Positions 25,011 to 33,164 of a stretch of DNA of 64,000 nt are shown here, piece by piece. Origin of the DNA: Bacillota bacterium (GTDB taxonomy: Bacteria; Bacillota; Clostridia; Acetivibrionales; DSM-1351); assembly GCA_023460955.1 (NCBI GenBank), contig JAEWOH010000018.1, positions 145,280-209,279 of the forward strand, written 5' to 3'. Each line of letters opens with the position of its first letter. Within the stretch, counting starts at the first letter, position 1. Both the position numbers and the translations under genes were made by a program. The notes under the pieces were generated by a model that saw nothing but the letters and a program-made list of their open reading frames with translations, had not been told where the DNA came from and made no database searches.

Positions 25011-27179
25011 ATGGGAAAGACATTAGTTCTGGCTGAAAAGCCCTCAGTTGCAAGAGATATTGCAAAGGTATTGGGCTGCAGTCAAAATGGCAATGGCTGT
25101 ATTATCGGTTCGAAATATATTGTGACCTGGGCTTTGGGACACCTTGTTACCTTGGCAGATCCGGAAGCCTATGGAAATAAGTATAAAGCCTGGAATCTGG
25201 AGGACTTACCCATGCTCCCCAATAAGATGGAGCTGGTTGTAATAAAGCAGACCTCAAAGCAGTTTGGCGCAGTCAAAGCTCTTTTACACAGAGAGGATAT
25301 AGACGAACTGGTCATTGCAACAGACTCGGGAAGAGAAGGAGAACTGGTAGCCAGATGGATTATCCTTAAGGCGGGCTTCAAAAAGCCAATTAAAAGACTC
25401 TGGATATCCTCCCAGACTGATAGGGCAATAAAGGAGGGCTTTGCAAATCTGAAGCCCGCAAAAGAGTATGATAACTTGTATCATTCAGCTCAAAGCAGAG
25501 CTGAGGCCGACTGGCTGGTAGGTTTGAACGTAACCAGAGCTCTAACCTGCAAGCACAATGCCCAGCTGTCTGCCGGCAGGGTTCAGACTCCTACACTTGC
25601 CATGATAGTTGCACGGGAGGAGGAAATCAGAAGGTTCGTCCCAAAGGATTACTGGACAATTACGGCTCAGTTCAACGGCTTTACGGTACAGTGGCAGGAC
25701 AAGGTCTCTAACCAGACCCGAACCTTCAGCAAAGAACAGGCAGACAGCATAGTAAAGAAAATAACCGGTCAGACCGGTGAAGTTGTTGAGGTAAGGAAGG
25801 ACCTGAAAAAGGAGTTGCCACCGCTTGCCTATGATCTGACCGAGCTGCAGAGGGACGCCAACAGAAAGTACTCCTATTCGGCAAAGCAGACTTTGAATAT
25901 TATGCAGAAGCTCTATGAAACACATAAGCTGGTAACCTATCCAAGAACAGATTCCAGATACATTACAGATGACATTGTACCAACTCTGACTGAAAGACTG
26001 AGAAGTATAGCAGTTGGCCCTTACGCAAAGGCGGTGCAGGGTATATTAAGAAATAAAATCAGTGTCACTAAACGCTTTGTCGACAACAGCAAGGTTTCGG
26101 ACCACCATGCCATCATTCCCACAGAACAGTATGTAAATTTATCTGCTCTCAGCACAGAAGAAAGAAACATTTACGATCTAATAGTAAAGCGCTTTATTGC
26201 TGTATTAAGCAGCCCCTTTGAATATGAACAGACCGGCGTAAAACTGGATATAGCAGGAGAAACCTTTACTGCCAGAGGGAAAATAGTTAAGTCCTGGGGC
26301 TGGAAAGCGGTTTATGAAGGCTTTGGCAAACTTGATGAGGATAGTGAAGAGGAAGAGGACGATCAAGCCCTGCCTGAAATATCAAAGGGACTAAAGTCGA
26401 AGGTGCTCTCAACGAAAGCTATAAACGGAAAGACAAAGCCTCCTGCAAGATATAATGAGGCTACCTTGCTTTCAGCCATGGAGCATCCGGGGAAGTTTGT
26501 CGAGAACAAGGCGCTGAAGGAAGCATTAGAGAATACCAGTGGTCTAGGTACTCCGGCAACAAGAGCAGATATTATAGAAAAATTGTTCAATACCTTTTAT
26601 ATAGAGCGTAAGGGGAAGGAGATCTACCCAACCTCAAAGGGGATGCAGCTGATAGGCCTTGTTCCTGAAGATTTAAAGTCGCCTGAGCTTACAGCAAAGT
26701 GGGAACAGCAGCTTGCATTGATAAGTAAGGGTAAGGTAAGCTCAAACACCTTTGTTACAGACATGAAGGGCTATGCAACCAGACTTGTAGGGGCAGTCAT
26801 AGCAAACTCTGAACAATTCAAGCATGACAACGTAACCAGGGAAAAGTGTGCAGAATGCGGAAAATATCTTCTTGAGGTCAACGGCAAAAAGGGAAAAATG
26901 CTTGTCTGCCCTGACAGGGAGTGCGGCTATAGAAAATCAATAACTGTAGTATCTAATGCCAGATGCCCTGAATGTCATAAAAAGATGGAGATACGCGGAG
27001 AGGGTGAAAATAAATCCTTCTATTGCGCCTGTGGATACAGGGAAAAGCTTGATGCCTTTAAAAAGCGTAAAGGAGATCAGGTGGACAAAAGAGAGGTTGC
27101 TAGGTTCATGAAGCAGCAGGATTCAGGAGAACCGCTGAATTCAGCGCTAGCCGACGCGTTGGCCAAATGGAAAAAGTAA
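25011..27179 (+). CDS. topB: DNA topoisomerase III
   Basis: Start chosen at ATG 25011 (MGKTLVLAEKPSVARDIAKVLG), which matches the Toprim N-terminus; the frame extends upstream without support. The 722-residue type IA topoisomerase has a Toprim domain with E in LAEKPS and TDSGREGE, the cleavage motif YPRTDSRYI with the active tyrosine, and GRVQTPTLAMIV. The C-terminus has two zinc-ribbon-like modules (CAECGKYLL...CPDRECGY and CPECHKKM...CACGY). It decatenates DNA and resolves recombination intermediates. Such second topoisomerase copies are common in clostridia, also on mobile elements; nothing here marks it as mobile. Confidence 0.95.
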   Translation: MGKTLVLAEKPSVARDIAKVLGCSQNGNGCIIGSKYIVTWALGHLVTLADPEAYGNKYKAWNLEDLPMLPNKMELVVIKQTSKQFGAVKALLHREDIDELVIATDSGREGELVARWIILKAGFKKPIKRLWISSQTDRAIKEGFANLKPAKEYDNLYHSAQSRAEADWLVGLNVTRALTCKHNAQLSAGRVQTPTLAMIVAREEEIRRFVPKDYWTITAQFNGFTVQWQDKVSNQTRTFSKEQADSIVKKITGQTGEVVEVRKDLKKELPPLAYDLTELQRDANRKYSYSAKQTLNIMQKLYETHKLVTYPRTDSRYITDDIVPTLTERLRSIAVGPYAKAVQGILRNKISVTKRFVDNSKVSDHHAIIPTEQYVNLSALSTEERNIYDLIVKRFIAVLSSPFEYEQTGVKLDIAGETFTARGKIVKSWGWKAVYEGFGKLDEDSEEEEDDQALPEISKGLKSKVLSTKAINGKTKPPARYNEATLLSAMEHPGKFVENKALKEALENTSGLGTPATRADIIEKLFNTFYIERKGKEIYPTSKGMQLIGLVPEDLKSPELTAKWEQQLALISKGKVSSNTFVTDMKGYATRLVGAVIANSEQFKHDNVTREKCAECGKYLLEVNGKKGKMLVCPDRECGYRKSITVVSNARCPECHKKMEIRGEGENKSFYCACGYREKLDAFKKRKGDQVDKREVARFMKQQDSGEPLNSALADALAKWKK

Positions 27180-27532
27180 TCCGGTTTTTGGCTTTATTTA
27201 TTACGGAAATTTTATGTATGGTTGCTTTTGCAATTGACAATATGCAATAGTTTATAGTATCATCTTAATAATTTACATAGGAATACTAGGAATTGGTCTG
27301 TACGCTAGAGACTATATAATATTGAGATAATATAAATTTGTTTATAAAAAGAATAAATTAATTATTACAGATTATTACAGAAATTTGTTAAAGTAAAATC
27401 TAATAAAAATTATTAGTAAAAAAAGTTAATAAAATTGATAAAAAATTAAATAAAATTGTTTGAAAAAATTATTAATAAATTATTAAAAGAATTTATAAGG
27501 TTTTCTTTTATAATGATAAGGAGAATTTTTAG
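27180..27532 (+). other. AT-rich intergenic region with a promoter for the sulfur genes
   Basis: A TTGACA -35 (27234-27239) and TATCAT -10 (27258-27263) with an 18-bp spacer point toward larE. Just downstream, TAGGAAT occurs twice in close tandem (about 27279-27295), and ATTATTACAG is tandemly duplicated (27361-27380). The remaining ~150 bp is A/T-rich with no readable gene. I see no S-box, T-box or other riboswitch motif. Confidence 0.5.
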
Positions 27533-28354
27533 ATGAGCATCTATGATAAACTTGAAAGCTTAAAAAGTATTATAAGAAAACATAATAGCGCAGTTGTTGC
27601 ATTTTCAGGCGGAGTTGACTCCACCTTTCTTCTGAAGGTAGCTGCCGAGGTACTGGGGGACAAGGTGGTAGCCGTAACTGCTCACTCGTCGACCTATCCT
27701 GAGCGTGAAATGCGAGAAGCAATTGAGTTTGCAAATAGCAATTCCATCCGTCACAGAGTTATAATTTCTGAAGAACTTGAAGTTGAAGGTTTTTCACAAA
27801 ATCCGGTAAACAGATGTTATCTCTGTAAGAATGAGTTGTATGAGAAAATAGAGCAGGTTGCTAAGGAAGAAGGCATGGAATTTATTTTCGAAGGCTCGAA
27901 TGTTGATGACCTGGGAGATTTCAGGCCTGGAATGCAGGCTGTGCGTGAACATGGAGTAGTAAGCCCCTTAAGAGAGGCTCAGCTGTCCAAAGAGGAAATC
28001 CGTTTGCTTTCAAAAGAAATGGGTCTTAAAACTTGGGATAAACAGGCATTCGCATGTCTCTCTTCAAGATTTCCCTACGGAGAAACTATAACAAAGGAAA
28101 GACTTCAGATGATTGACCGGGCTGAACAATTCCTGCTGGATATGGGCTTCAGACAGGTAAGAGTCAGATTTCACAAGGATATAGCAAGAATAGAAATAAC
28201 TCAGGAAAGCTTTGAAAAAATAATTGAAGCTGAGACCAGGGGAAAAATATATACAGAATTTAAGAATATTGGATTTATGTATACTGCACTTGATTTAAAG
28301 GGTTATAGAACCGGAAGTATGAATGAAGGGCTTAGTGAAGCAGAGAAGAAATAG
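27533..28354 (+). CDS. larE: LarE-like ATP-dependent sacrificial sulfur transferase
   Basis: A 273-residue PP-loop ATPase. SGGVDS at 25-30 is the adenylation motif; NRCYLCK (C95, C98) and ACLSSRFPYG with C175 match LarE, where the corresponding cysteine donates sulfur to the nickel-pincer nucleotide. WDKQAFACLSSRFPYG is nearly diagnostic. LarE normally works with LarB and LarC, neither of which is here; instead it opens a sulfur-amino-acid cluster. Its 3' end is 25 bp from the PLP enzyme gene, so the two are probably co-transcribed. An unrecognised sulfur-transfer role is possible. Confidence 0.88.
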   Translation: MSIYDKLESLKSIIRKHNSAVVAFSGGVDSTFLLKVAAEVLGDKVVAVTAHSSTYPEREMREAIEFANSNSIRHRVIISEELEVEGFSQNPVNRCYLCKNELYEKIEQVAKEEGMEFIFEGSNVDDLGDFRPGMQAVREHGVVSPLREAQLSKEEIRLLSKEMGLKTWDKQAFACLSSRFPYGETITKERLQMIDRAEQFLLDMGFRQVRVRFHKDIARIEITQESFEKIIEAETRGKIYTEFKNIGFMYTALDLKGYRTGSMNEGLSEAEKK

Positions 28355-28379
28355 GACGGTAAAACGGGAGGTTGGAGAA

Positions 28380-29543
28380 ATGAATAATCAGAGCGGCGGC
28401 AGTAATACTAACATTGACACAAAAGTAGTTCATGGCTTTAAGGGCTTTGATTCCAATACAGGGGCTATAAGCTTTCCCATATATCAGAGCGCTACTTTCA
28501 GACATCCCGGTTTAAATATGTCTACCGGCTATGACTATTCGCGTCTCCAGAATCCAACACGTGAAGAACTTGAAAATACCATGGCTGTATTGGAGAACGG
28601 TAAATACGGTTTTGCTTTTTCAAGCGGAATGGCAGCTATATCTTCGGTATTGAAAATCTTTACTCCGGGACAGCATATAATCGTTTCAGATGATTTATAT
28701 GGAGGTACCTATAGAATATTCGAAGAAGTATATAAAAGCTATGGACTGGAATTCAGTTATGTAGATACTTGTAAAATAGAAAATATTGAGAGGGAATTCA
28801 AAGAAAATACTGCTGCCGTATTTATTGAGACTCCTACCAACCCTGTGATGAAGGTAGCTGATATAGCTTTAATTGCACAGTTTACCAACAGAAAAAATTG
28901 TCTGTTTATAGTGGATAATACATTTCTTACCCCTTACTATCAGAGACCTCTTGACCTAGGCGCTGATATTGTTGTTCACAGCGGAACAAAATACCTTGGC
29001 GGTCATAATGATACACTGGCAGGCTTTGTTATTTTAAATGATGAAGTAAGAGCTGAAAAATTGAAACTTATTCAGAAATCCGAAGGCGCAGTACTTTCGC
29101 CTTTCGACAGCTGGCTGCTGTTAAGGGGAATAAAAACCCTCAGTGTCAGGCTTGACAGGCAGCAGCATAATGCCATGGAACTGGCCAAATGGCTGAAGGG
29201 CAATAGAAATGTCCGTAAGGTTTATTATGTGGGACTGCCCGAACATGACGGTTATAATATCTCTTTAAAACAGGCTTCAGGCTTTGGAGCTATGATATCC
29301 TTTGAGGTGTCTTCAGCGGAGTTGGTTGAGCAGGTACTGGGCAGGCTTAAAATAATACTTTTTGCAGAAAGTCTTGGCGGTGTAGAAAGTCTTATAACCT
29401 ATCCAATGCTGCAGACCCACGCCGCAGTACCGGAGGAAATCCGCAATAGACTGGGCGTAAACGACCGGTTACTAAGACTATCAGTGGGAGTGGAAAATGT
29501 TAAAGACCTTATAGCTGACCTTGAGCAGGCCCTTGAAGCATAG
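28380..29543 (+). CDS. Cys/Met-metabolism PLP-dependent enzyme (cystathionine gamma-synthase/lyase type)
   Basis: Start chosen at ATG 28380, with GGGAGG and GGAG upstream; the longer frame reads into larE. The 387-residue enzyme has SGMAAISSV at the cofactor phosphate site, FIETPTNPVMKVAD, VDNTFLTPYYQRPLDLGADIV and the PLP-lysine K204 in HSGTKYLGGHND. It belongs to the trans-sulfuration family (MetB, MetC, MccB). Synthase, lyase and beta-lyase activities cannot be told apart without phylogeny. Its place between larE and the sulfur regulator fits reverse trans-sulfuration or methionine/cysteine synthesis. Confidence 0.9.
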   Translation: MNNQSGGSNTNIDTKVVHGFKGFDSNTGAISFPIYQSATFRHPGLNMSTGYDYSRLQNPTREELENTMAVLENGKYGFAFSSGMAAISSVLKIFTPGQHIIVSDDLYGGTYRIFEEVYKSYGLEFSYVDTCKIENIEREFKENTAAVFIETPTNPVMKVADIALIAQFTNRKNCLFIVDNTFLTPYYQRPLDLGADIVVHSGTKYLGGHNDTLAGFVILNDEVRAEKLKLIQKSEGAVLSPFDSWLLLRGIKTLSVRLDRQQHNAMELAKWLKGNRNVRKVYYVGLPEHDGYNISLKQASGFGAMISFEVSSAELVEQVLGRLKIILFAESLGGVESLITYPMLQTHAAVPEEIRNRLGVNDRLLRLSVGVENVKDLIADLEQALEA

Positions 29544-29575
29544 CCTGCTCTTTCAGCTTCCATTGAACATTATAA

Positions 29576-30022
29576 TCAGATATAAAACATAAAGTCCTCA
29601 CCGCTTTTTGCTTTATCTGCTTCAATAACAAGATCGCTTAGGGTGATATTCTTCAAGATGTTCGTAACTGAATTATCAAGACTTTCCCAAACCAAAGAGT
29701 TAAGAGACTTTTCAATTTCCTCGGCACTGTCTGATACTGATCGTTCTGTTTTTTCAAACAGACTTAATTCTACTGCCTGGAGTATTTCCAGTACAGTTAT
29801 CTTGTCAGAGGCTTTGGAAAGTTGGTAGCCGCCCTGGGAACCCTTAATCGAAGTAACCAGCTTAGATCTTTTGAGTAAGGAAAATACCTGTTCCAGGTAT
29901 ATTTTTGATATTCCAAGTTTTTCAGCGATACTGATTACTGTGACAAAATCACCGGTTCTGCCCAGTTGGGCAATGCTGATCATTGCTGCTAGTCCGTACC
30001 TGCCCTTTGATGAAATTCTCAT
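29576..30022 (-). CDS. Rrf2-family regulator, CymR/IscR-like
   Basis: A 148-residue winged-helix regulator: MRISSKGRYGLAAMISIAQ, then SIAEKLGISKIYLEQVFSLLKRSKLVTSIKGSQGGYQLSK, the canonical Rrf2 DNA-binding region. IscR-type cluster-ligand cysteines are entirely absent (no Cys in the protein), so it resembles CymR, the cysteine-metabolism repressor that senses through a cysteine-synthase complex. A cysK gene lies 3 kb away. It is divergent from metNIQ; its own promoter carries a 31-bp palindrome. Assignment as cysteine-regulon repressor is inference from context. Confidence 0.88.
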   Translation of the reverse strand: MRISSKGRYGLAAMISIAQLGRTGDFVTVISIAEKLGISKIYLEQVFSLLKRSKLVTSIKGSQGGYQLSKASDKITVLEILQAVELSLFEKTERSVSDSAEEIEKSLNSLVWESLDNSVTNILKNITLSDLVIEADKAKSGEDFMFYI

Positions 30023-30092
30023 ATAAATCCCTCCATTATGCCCACCGTGTTTATGGTGTCATAAATTGTATAAAAATATAATATACATAGTA

Positions 30093-30135
30093 ATTATATA
30101 TGTTTAATTAAAACATATATAATCACACGTGTCAA
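30093..30135 (-). promoter_or_regulatory. rrf2 promoter with 13-bp-arm palindrome
   Basis: Minus-strand -35 TTGACA (plus 30130-30135), 17-bp spacer, -10 TTTAAT (plus 30107-30112). A perfect palindrome, ATTATATATGTTT (30093-30105) and AAACATATATAAT (30111-30123) around five bases, covers the -10. The half-site recurs before metN and cysK. Likely autoregulatory operator. Confidence 0.65.
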
Positions 30136-30214
30136 CTTGTTTCACTATTTATAAATCAGCAGAGCCTAACATATGGGAAAATATAATCCAAATGTTGGCA
30201 TGGTGCGGATTTTA

Positions 30215-30243
30215 TTGACAGGAGCGAAAGCGCAAAATATACT
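30215..30243 (+). promoter_or_regulatory. Upstream metNIQ promoter P1
   Basis: TTGACA (30215-30220), 17-bp spacer, TATACT (30238-30243), followed by AT-rich sequence. It lies 87 bp upstream of a second promoter with identical hexamers. Confidence 0.55.
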
Positions 30244-30301
30244 ATAATTTAGAGAAAAATAAATATATCATACTATTCATATATGAATTATAAAAAATGT
30301 G

Positions 30302-30360
30302 TTGACATTTAAATTCTGGTAATCTATACTATAGAAAACTACCAGAAAACATATATGATT
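30302..30360 (+). promoter_or_regulatory. metNIQ promoter P2 with flanking inverted repeat and AAACATATATGATT element
   Basis: TTGACA (30302-30307), 17-bp spacer, TATACT (30325-30330). TTCTGGTA (30314-30321) and TACCAGAA (30340-30347) form a perfect 8-bp inverted repeat flanking the -10. AAACATATATGATT (30347-30360) begins 17 bases after the -10, the same relative place as its near-copy before cysK. Confidence 0.65.
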
Positions 30361-30398
30361 TATATGGATACCTTTATGTTTGGGGTACTGGAGGGTGT

Positions 30399-31418
30399 AT
30401 GCATACGAATAAGCAAATTATTGAAATTAAAGCTTTGACAAAAATATTCTCAACTCAGGAAAAAGAAGTAAAGGCTCTGGAAAATATAGACCTCTCAATT
30501 GGTGAAGGTGCCGTATTCGGTATCATTGGAATGAGCGGTGCGGGTAAAAGCACACTTGTACGGTGTATAAATTATATTGAGAGACCTACAAGCGGGAAAA
30601 TCATAGTTGACGGAAAAGACCTTTCGCTATTAGACGAAAAGGAATTAAGAGAAGTCAGACGTTCCATGGGTATGATTTTTCAGCAGTTCAATCTGCTTAT
30701 GCAAAGGACTGCCGAAGAAAATATTACCTTTCCCTTGGAAGTGTCGGGCATGAAAAAAAGCGAGGCACGGATAAGAGCTAAGGAACTTCTGGAGATTGTG
30801 GGCCTGTCTGATAAGGCAGCTGCTTATCCGGCACAGCTTTCAGGAGGCCAAAAGCAGAGAATAGCAATTGCAAGGGCATTGGCAACTAACCCTAAAGTAC
30901 TTCTGTGTGACGAGGCAACCTCAGCACTTGATCCTTCAACTACCAAATCGATTCTTGAACTGCTCAGGGATATTAACAAAAGACTGGGTATTACAATAGT
31001 TATTATAACGCATGAAATGAGCGTAATTGAGCAGATTTGTACCCATGTTGCCATTATTGATGAAAGCGGTATTGCTGAGACAGGCTTGGTATCTGAGGTA
31101 TTCACTCGTCCAAAGACGGCAGCAGCTCAACGACTTGTATTTCCGGATGGAAAAAGTGTTGGACAGTATATGGGAAAGCGCTGCTGCAGGATTGTTTTCG
31201 AGGGAAGTTCCTCCTTTGACCCAGTAATATCCAGGATGATTCTGGAATGTAAGGCACAGGTCAATATCATGTTTGCCGACATGAAGAATATTGACGGTAA
31301 GGCTTTTGGACAGCTAGTACTCCAATTGCCCCAGGAGGATGAGGTATCCGACAGGGTAATCCGGTATCTCAGGTCGCAGAATCTATCGGTGGAGGAGGTA
31401 AGCGGATATGTGGGATAA
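30399..31418 (+). CDS. metN: Methionine ABC transporter ATP-binding protein MetN
   Basis: A 339-residue ATPase with Walker A GMSGAGKST, MIFQQFNLLMQRT, signature LSGGQKQRIAIA, Walker B VLLCDEATSALD and switch H in ITHEMSV. The C-terminal NIL domain (about 265-338) is the methionine-sensing domain that gives transinhibition in MetN proteins. It overlaps metI by 11 bp. With MetI and MetQ downstream it forms a complete D/L-methionine importer. Two SigA promoters and a putative Rrf2 site precede it. Confidence 0.95.
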   Translation: MHTNKQIIEIKALTKIFSTQEKEVKALENIDLSIGEGAVFGIIGMSGAGKSTLVRCINYIERPTSGKIIVDGKDLSLLDEKELREVRRSMGMIFQQFNLLMQRTAEENITFPLEVSGMKKSEARIRAKELLEIVGLSDKAAAYPAQLSGGQKQRIAIARALATNPKVLLCDEATSALDPSTTKSILELLRDINKRLGITIVIITHEMSVIEQICTHVAIIDESGIAETGLVSEVFTRPKTAAAQRLVFPDGKSVGQYMGKRCCRIVFEGSSSFDPVISRMILECKAQVNIMFADMKNIDGKAFGQLVLQLPQEDEVSDRVIRYLRSQNLSVEEVSGYVG

Positions 31419-32067
31419 TTCAATTGCTTCAATGCTTTTTATGGGTTTTTTAGAAACTCTGTACATGACTTTTTTTTCCACTTTGCTTGCTTACGTCCTT
31501 GGGCTTCCTCTGGGAGTGCTGCTGGTAGTCAGTGAGAGAAATGGCATTATGCCTATGCCTAAATTGAACTGGGTTTTAAATCTGGTTGTTAATGTATTTC
31601 GATCCGTACCTTTTTTGATTTTACTTATTGCTGTTGTTCCTGTTACTCGTTTTATCATAGGTACAACCATCGGTTCAACTGCAACTGTGGTACCACTGGT
31701 AATAGCAGCAGCACCATTTATAGCAAGGCTCATTGAGTCCTCTATAAAGGAAGTTGACAAGGGTGTTATTGAGGCGGCCATTTCCATGGGCTGTAGTCCT
31801 TTCCAGATCATATGGAAGGTTATGCTGCCTGAGGCAATACCTTCCTTGATTGTAGGAGCGGCCATAGCAACTACAACAATTCTGGGCTACAGTGCGATGG
31901 CCGGAATTGTCGGCGGAGGCGGGCTGGGAGATATTGCAATCAGATATGGCTTATACAGGAATGAGAACAATATAATGATTGTCACTGTTGCACTGCTTGT
32001 AATAGTTGTTCAGGTAGCTCAGGAAATCGGAATGATAATAGCAAAAAAGCGTGACAAGAGGAAATAG
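31408..32067 (+). CDS. metI: Methionine ABC transporter permease MetI
   Basis: A 219-residue permease with five to six membrane helices. NVFRSVPFLILLIAVVP near the middle and the cytoplasmic coupling loop EAAISMGCSPFQIIWKVMLPEAIPSLIVG (EAA motif) are typical of MetI. GYSAMAGIVGGGGLGDIAIRYG close to the C-terminus is a MetI family signature. It starts inside the metN end with GGAGGAGG upstream, so the two are translationally coupled. Confidence 0.95.
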   Translation: MWDNSIASMLFMGFLETLYMTFFSTLLAYVLGLPLGVLLVVSERNGIMPMPKLNWVLNLVVNVFRSVPFLILLIAVVPVTRFIIGTTIGSTATVVPLVIAAAPFIARLIESSIKEVDKGVIEAAISMGCSPFQIIWKVMLPEAIPSLIVGAAIATTTILGYSAMAGIVGGGGLGDIAIRYGLYRNENNIMIVTVALLVIVVQVAQEIGMIIAKKRDKRK

Positions 32068-32142
32068 GCATTAGTTGTTATCGGTTGAAGAAATAATTTA
32101 AAAGTATTTTCAATAAAATATATTACTTAAGGAGGGTTCAAA

Positions 32143-32952
32143 ATGAAAAGAAAATTATTTGCTTTAATTCTTACTTTAACATTGACTGCAGGAGTTGTTT
32201 TAACAGGCTGCGGAGCAAAGGCGGATAAGCTGGTTGTGGGTGCGACTTCATCGCCGCATGCGGAGATACTTAAGGAAGTTCAGAGTGTACTTAAGGAAAA
32301 AGGCATAGAGCTGGAAATCAAAGAATTTTCAGATTATGTTCAACTAAACCCGGCTTTACGGGACAAAAATCTGGCTGCTAACTATTTTCAGCACAAGCCA
32401 TACCTGGATGATTTCAATGCAAAGAACAAGACTGACTTAGTATCGGCTGCGCAGATACACTACGAACCATTAGGACTTTATCCCGGAAAGATTAAGTCAT
32501 TGGATTCTCTAAAAGATGGTGCGACAATTGCAGTGCCAAATGACACTACAAATGAAGCAAGAGCTCTTTTACTCCTTGAAACCTTAGGCTTTATAAAGGT
32601 CAATCCAGATGCCGGTCTTAATGCAACTGTAAAAGATATTACCGAAAATCCGAAGAACATTAAGGTTAAAGAACTTGATGCAGCACAGATTTCAAGAACG
32701 TTACCTGATGTTGACCTTGCAGTTATTAATGGAAACTATGCCATCCAAGCTGGTTTTAATGTTGCAAAGGATGCTTTGGCAAAGGAAGAGGCCGATTCTG
32801 TGGCAGCCCAGACTTATGCAAATATCATTGCGGTTCGCAAGGGTGATGAAAACAGAGAGGACATTAAGGCTCTCATCGAAGCACTGAAGAGTGAAAAAGT
32901 TAAGAAGTTTATTGAAGAAAAATATCAGGGAGCAGTTGTACCATTGTTTTAA
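32143..32952 (+). CDS. metQ: Methionine-binding lipoprotein MetQ
   Basis: A 269-residue lipoprotein: signal peptide with lipobox LTGC (C23) and a NlpA/MetQ-type domain. KLVVGATSSPHAEILKEV, LNPALRDKNLAANYFQHKPYLDDF and NGNYAIQAGF are the family segments lining the methionine site. The ATG start has AAGGAGGG upstream. It ends the metNIQ operon ahead of a clear terminator. Methionine specificity is from family; related peptides remain possible. Confidence 0.95.
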   Translation: MKRKLFALILTLTLTAGVVLTGCGAKADKLVVGATSSPHAEILKEVQSVLKEKGIELEIKEFSDYVQLNPALRDKNLAANYFQHKPYLDDFNAKNKTDLVSAAQIHYEPLGLYPGKIKSLDSLKDGATIAVPNDTTNEARALLLLETLGFIKVNPDAGLNATVKDITENPKNIKVKELDAAQISRTLPDVDLAVINGNYAIQAGFNVAKDALAKEEADSVAAQTYANIIAVRKGDENREDIKALIEALKSEKVKKFIEEKYQGAVVPLF

Positions 32953-33001
32953 ACGGTATATTATTTTTCGATAAAATATTAATAGAAATGTTCGAAAACA
33001 G

Positions 33002-33045
33002 AGAGCTTGAGCTAGTGTGAAAATCACTTCTCAGCTCTTTTTTTA
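33002..33045 (+). terminator. Terminator of metNIQ
   Basis: AGAGCT-GAG pairs with CTC-AGCTCT, with an inner GTGA/TCAC stem, then a run of T residues. Confidence 0.85.
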
Positions 33046-33071
33046 TAGGGCAAGTTAGAGCATACCTAATA

Positions 33072-33128
33072 TTGACAAAACGATAGGGAAAGTATATAAT
33101 TATAATAACATACTAAACTTATATGATT
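33072..33128 (+). promoter_or_regulatory. Consensus cysK promoter with AAACTTATATGATT downstream element
   Basis: TTGACA (33072-33077), 17-bp spacer, TATAAT (33095-33100): full SigA consensus. AAACTTATATGATT (33115-33128) begins 15 bases after the -10 and differs by one base from the element before metN. It is placed to act as a repressor block near the transcription start. Confidence 0.7.
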
Positions 33129-33164
33129 AATATATTTGTGCAAGCACAGAGCTGTGAGGTAGAC

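Noticed and set aside
27180..27532. S-box or T-box riboswitch before the sulfur genes
   Set aside because: No T-box GGGTGGTACCGCG-like sequence or S-box stem motif is present; TAGGAAT repeats alone are too weak to call a CymR box.
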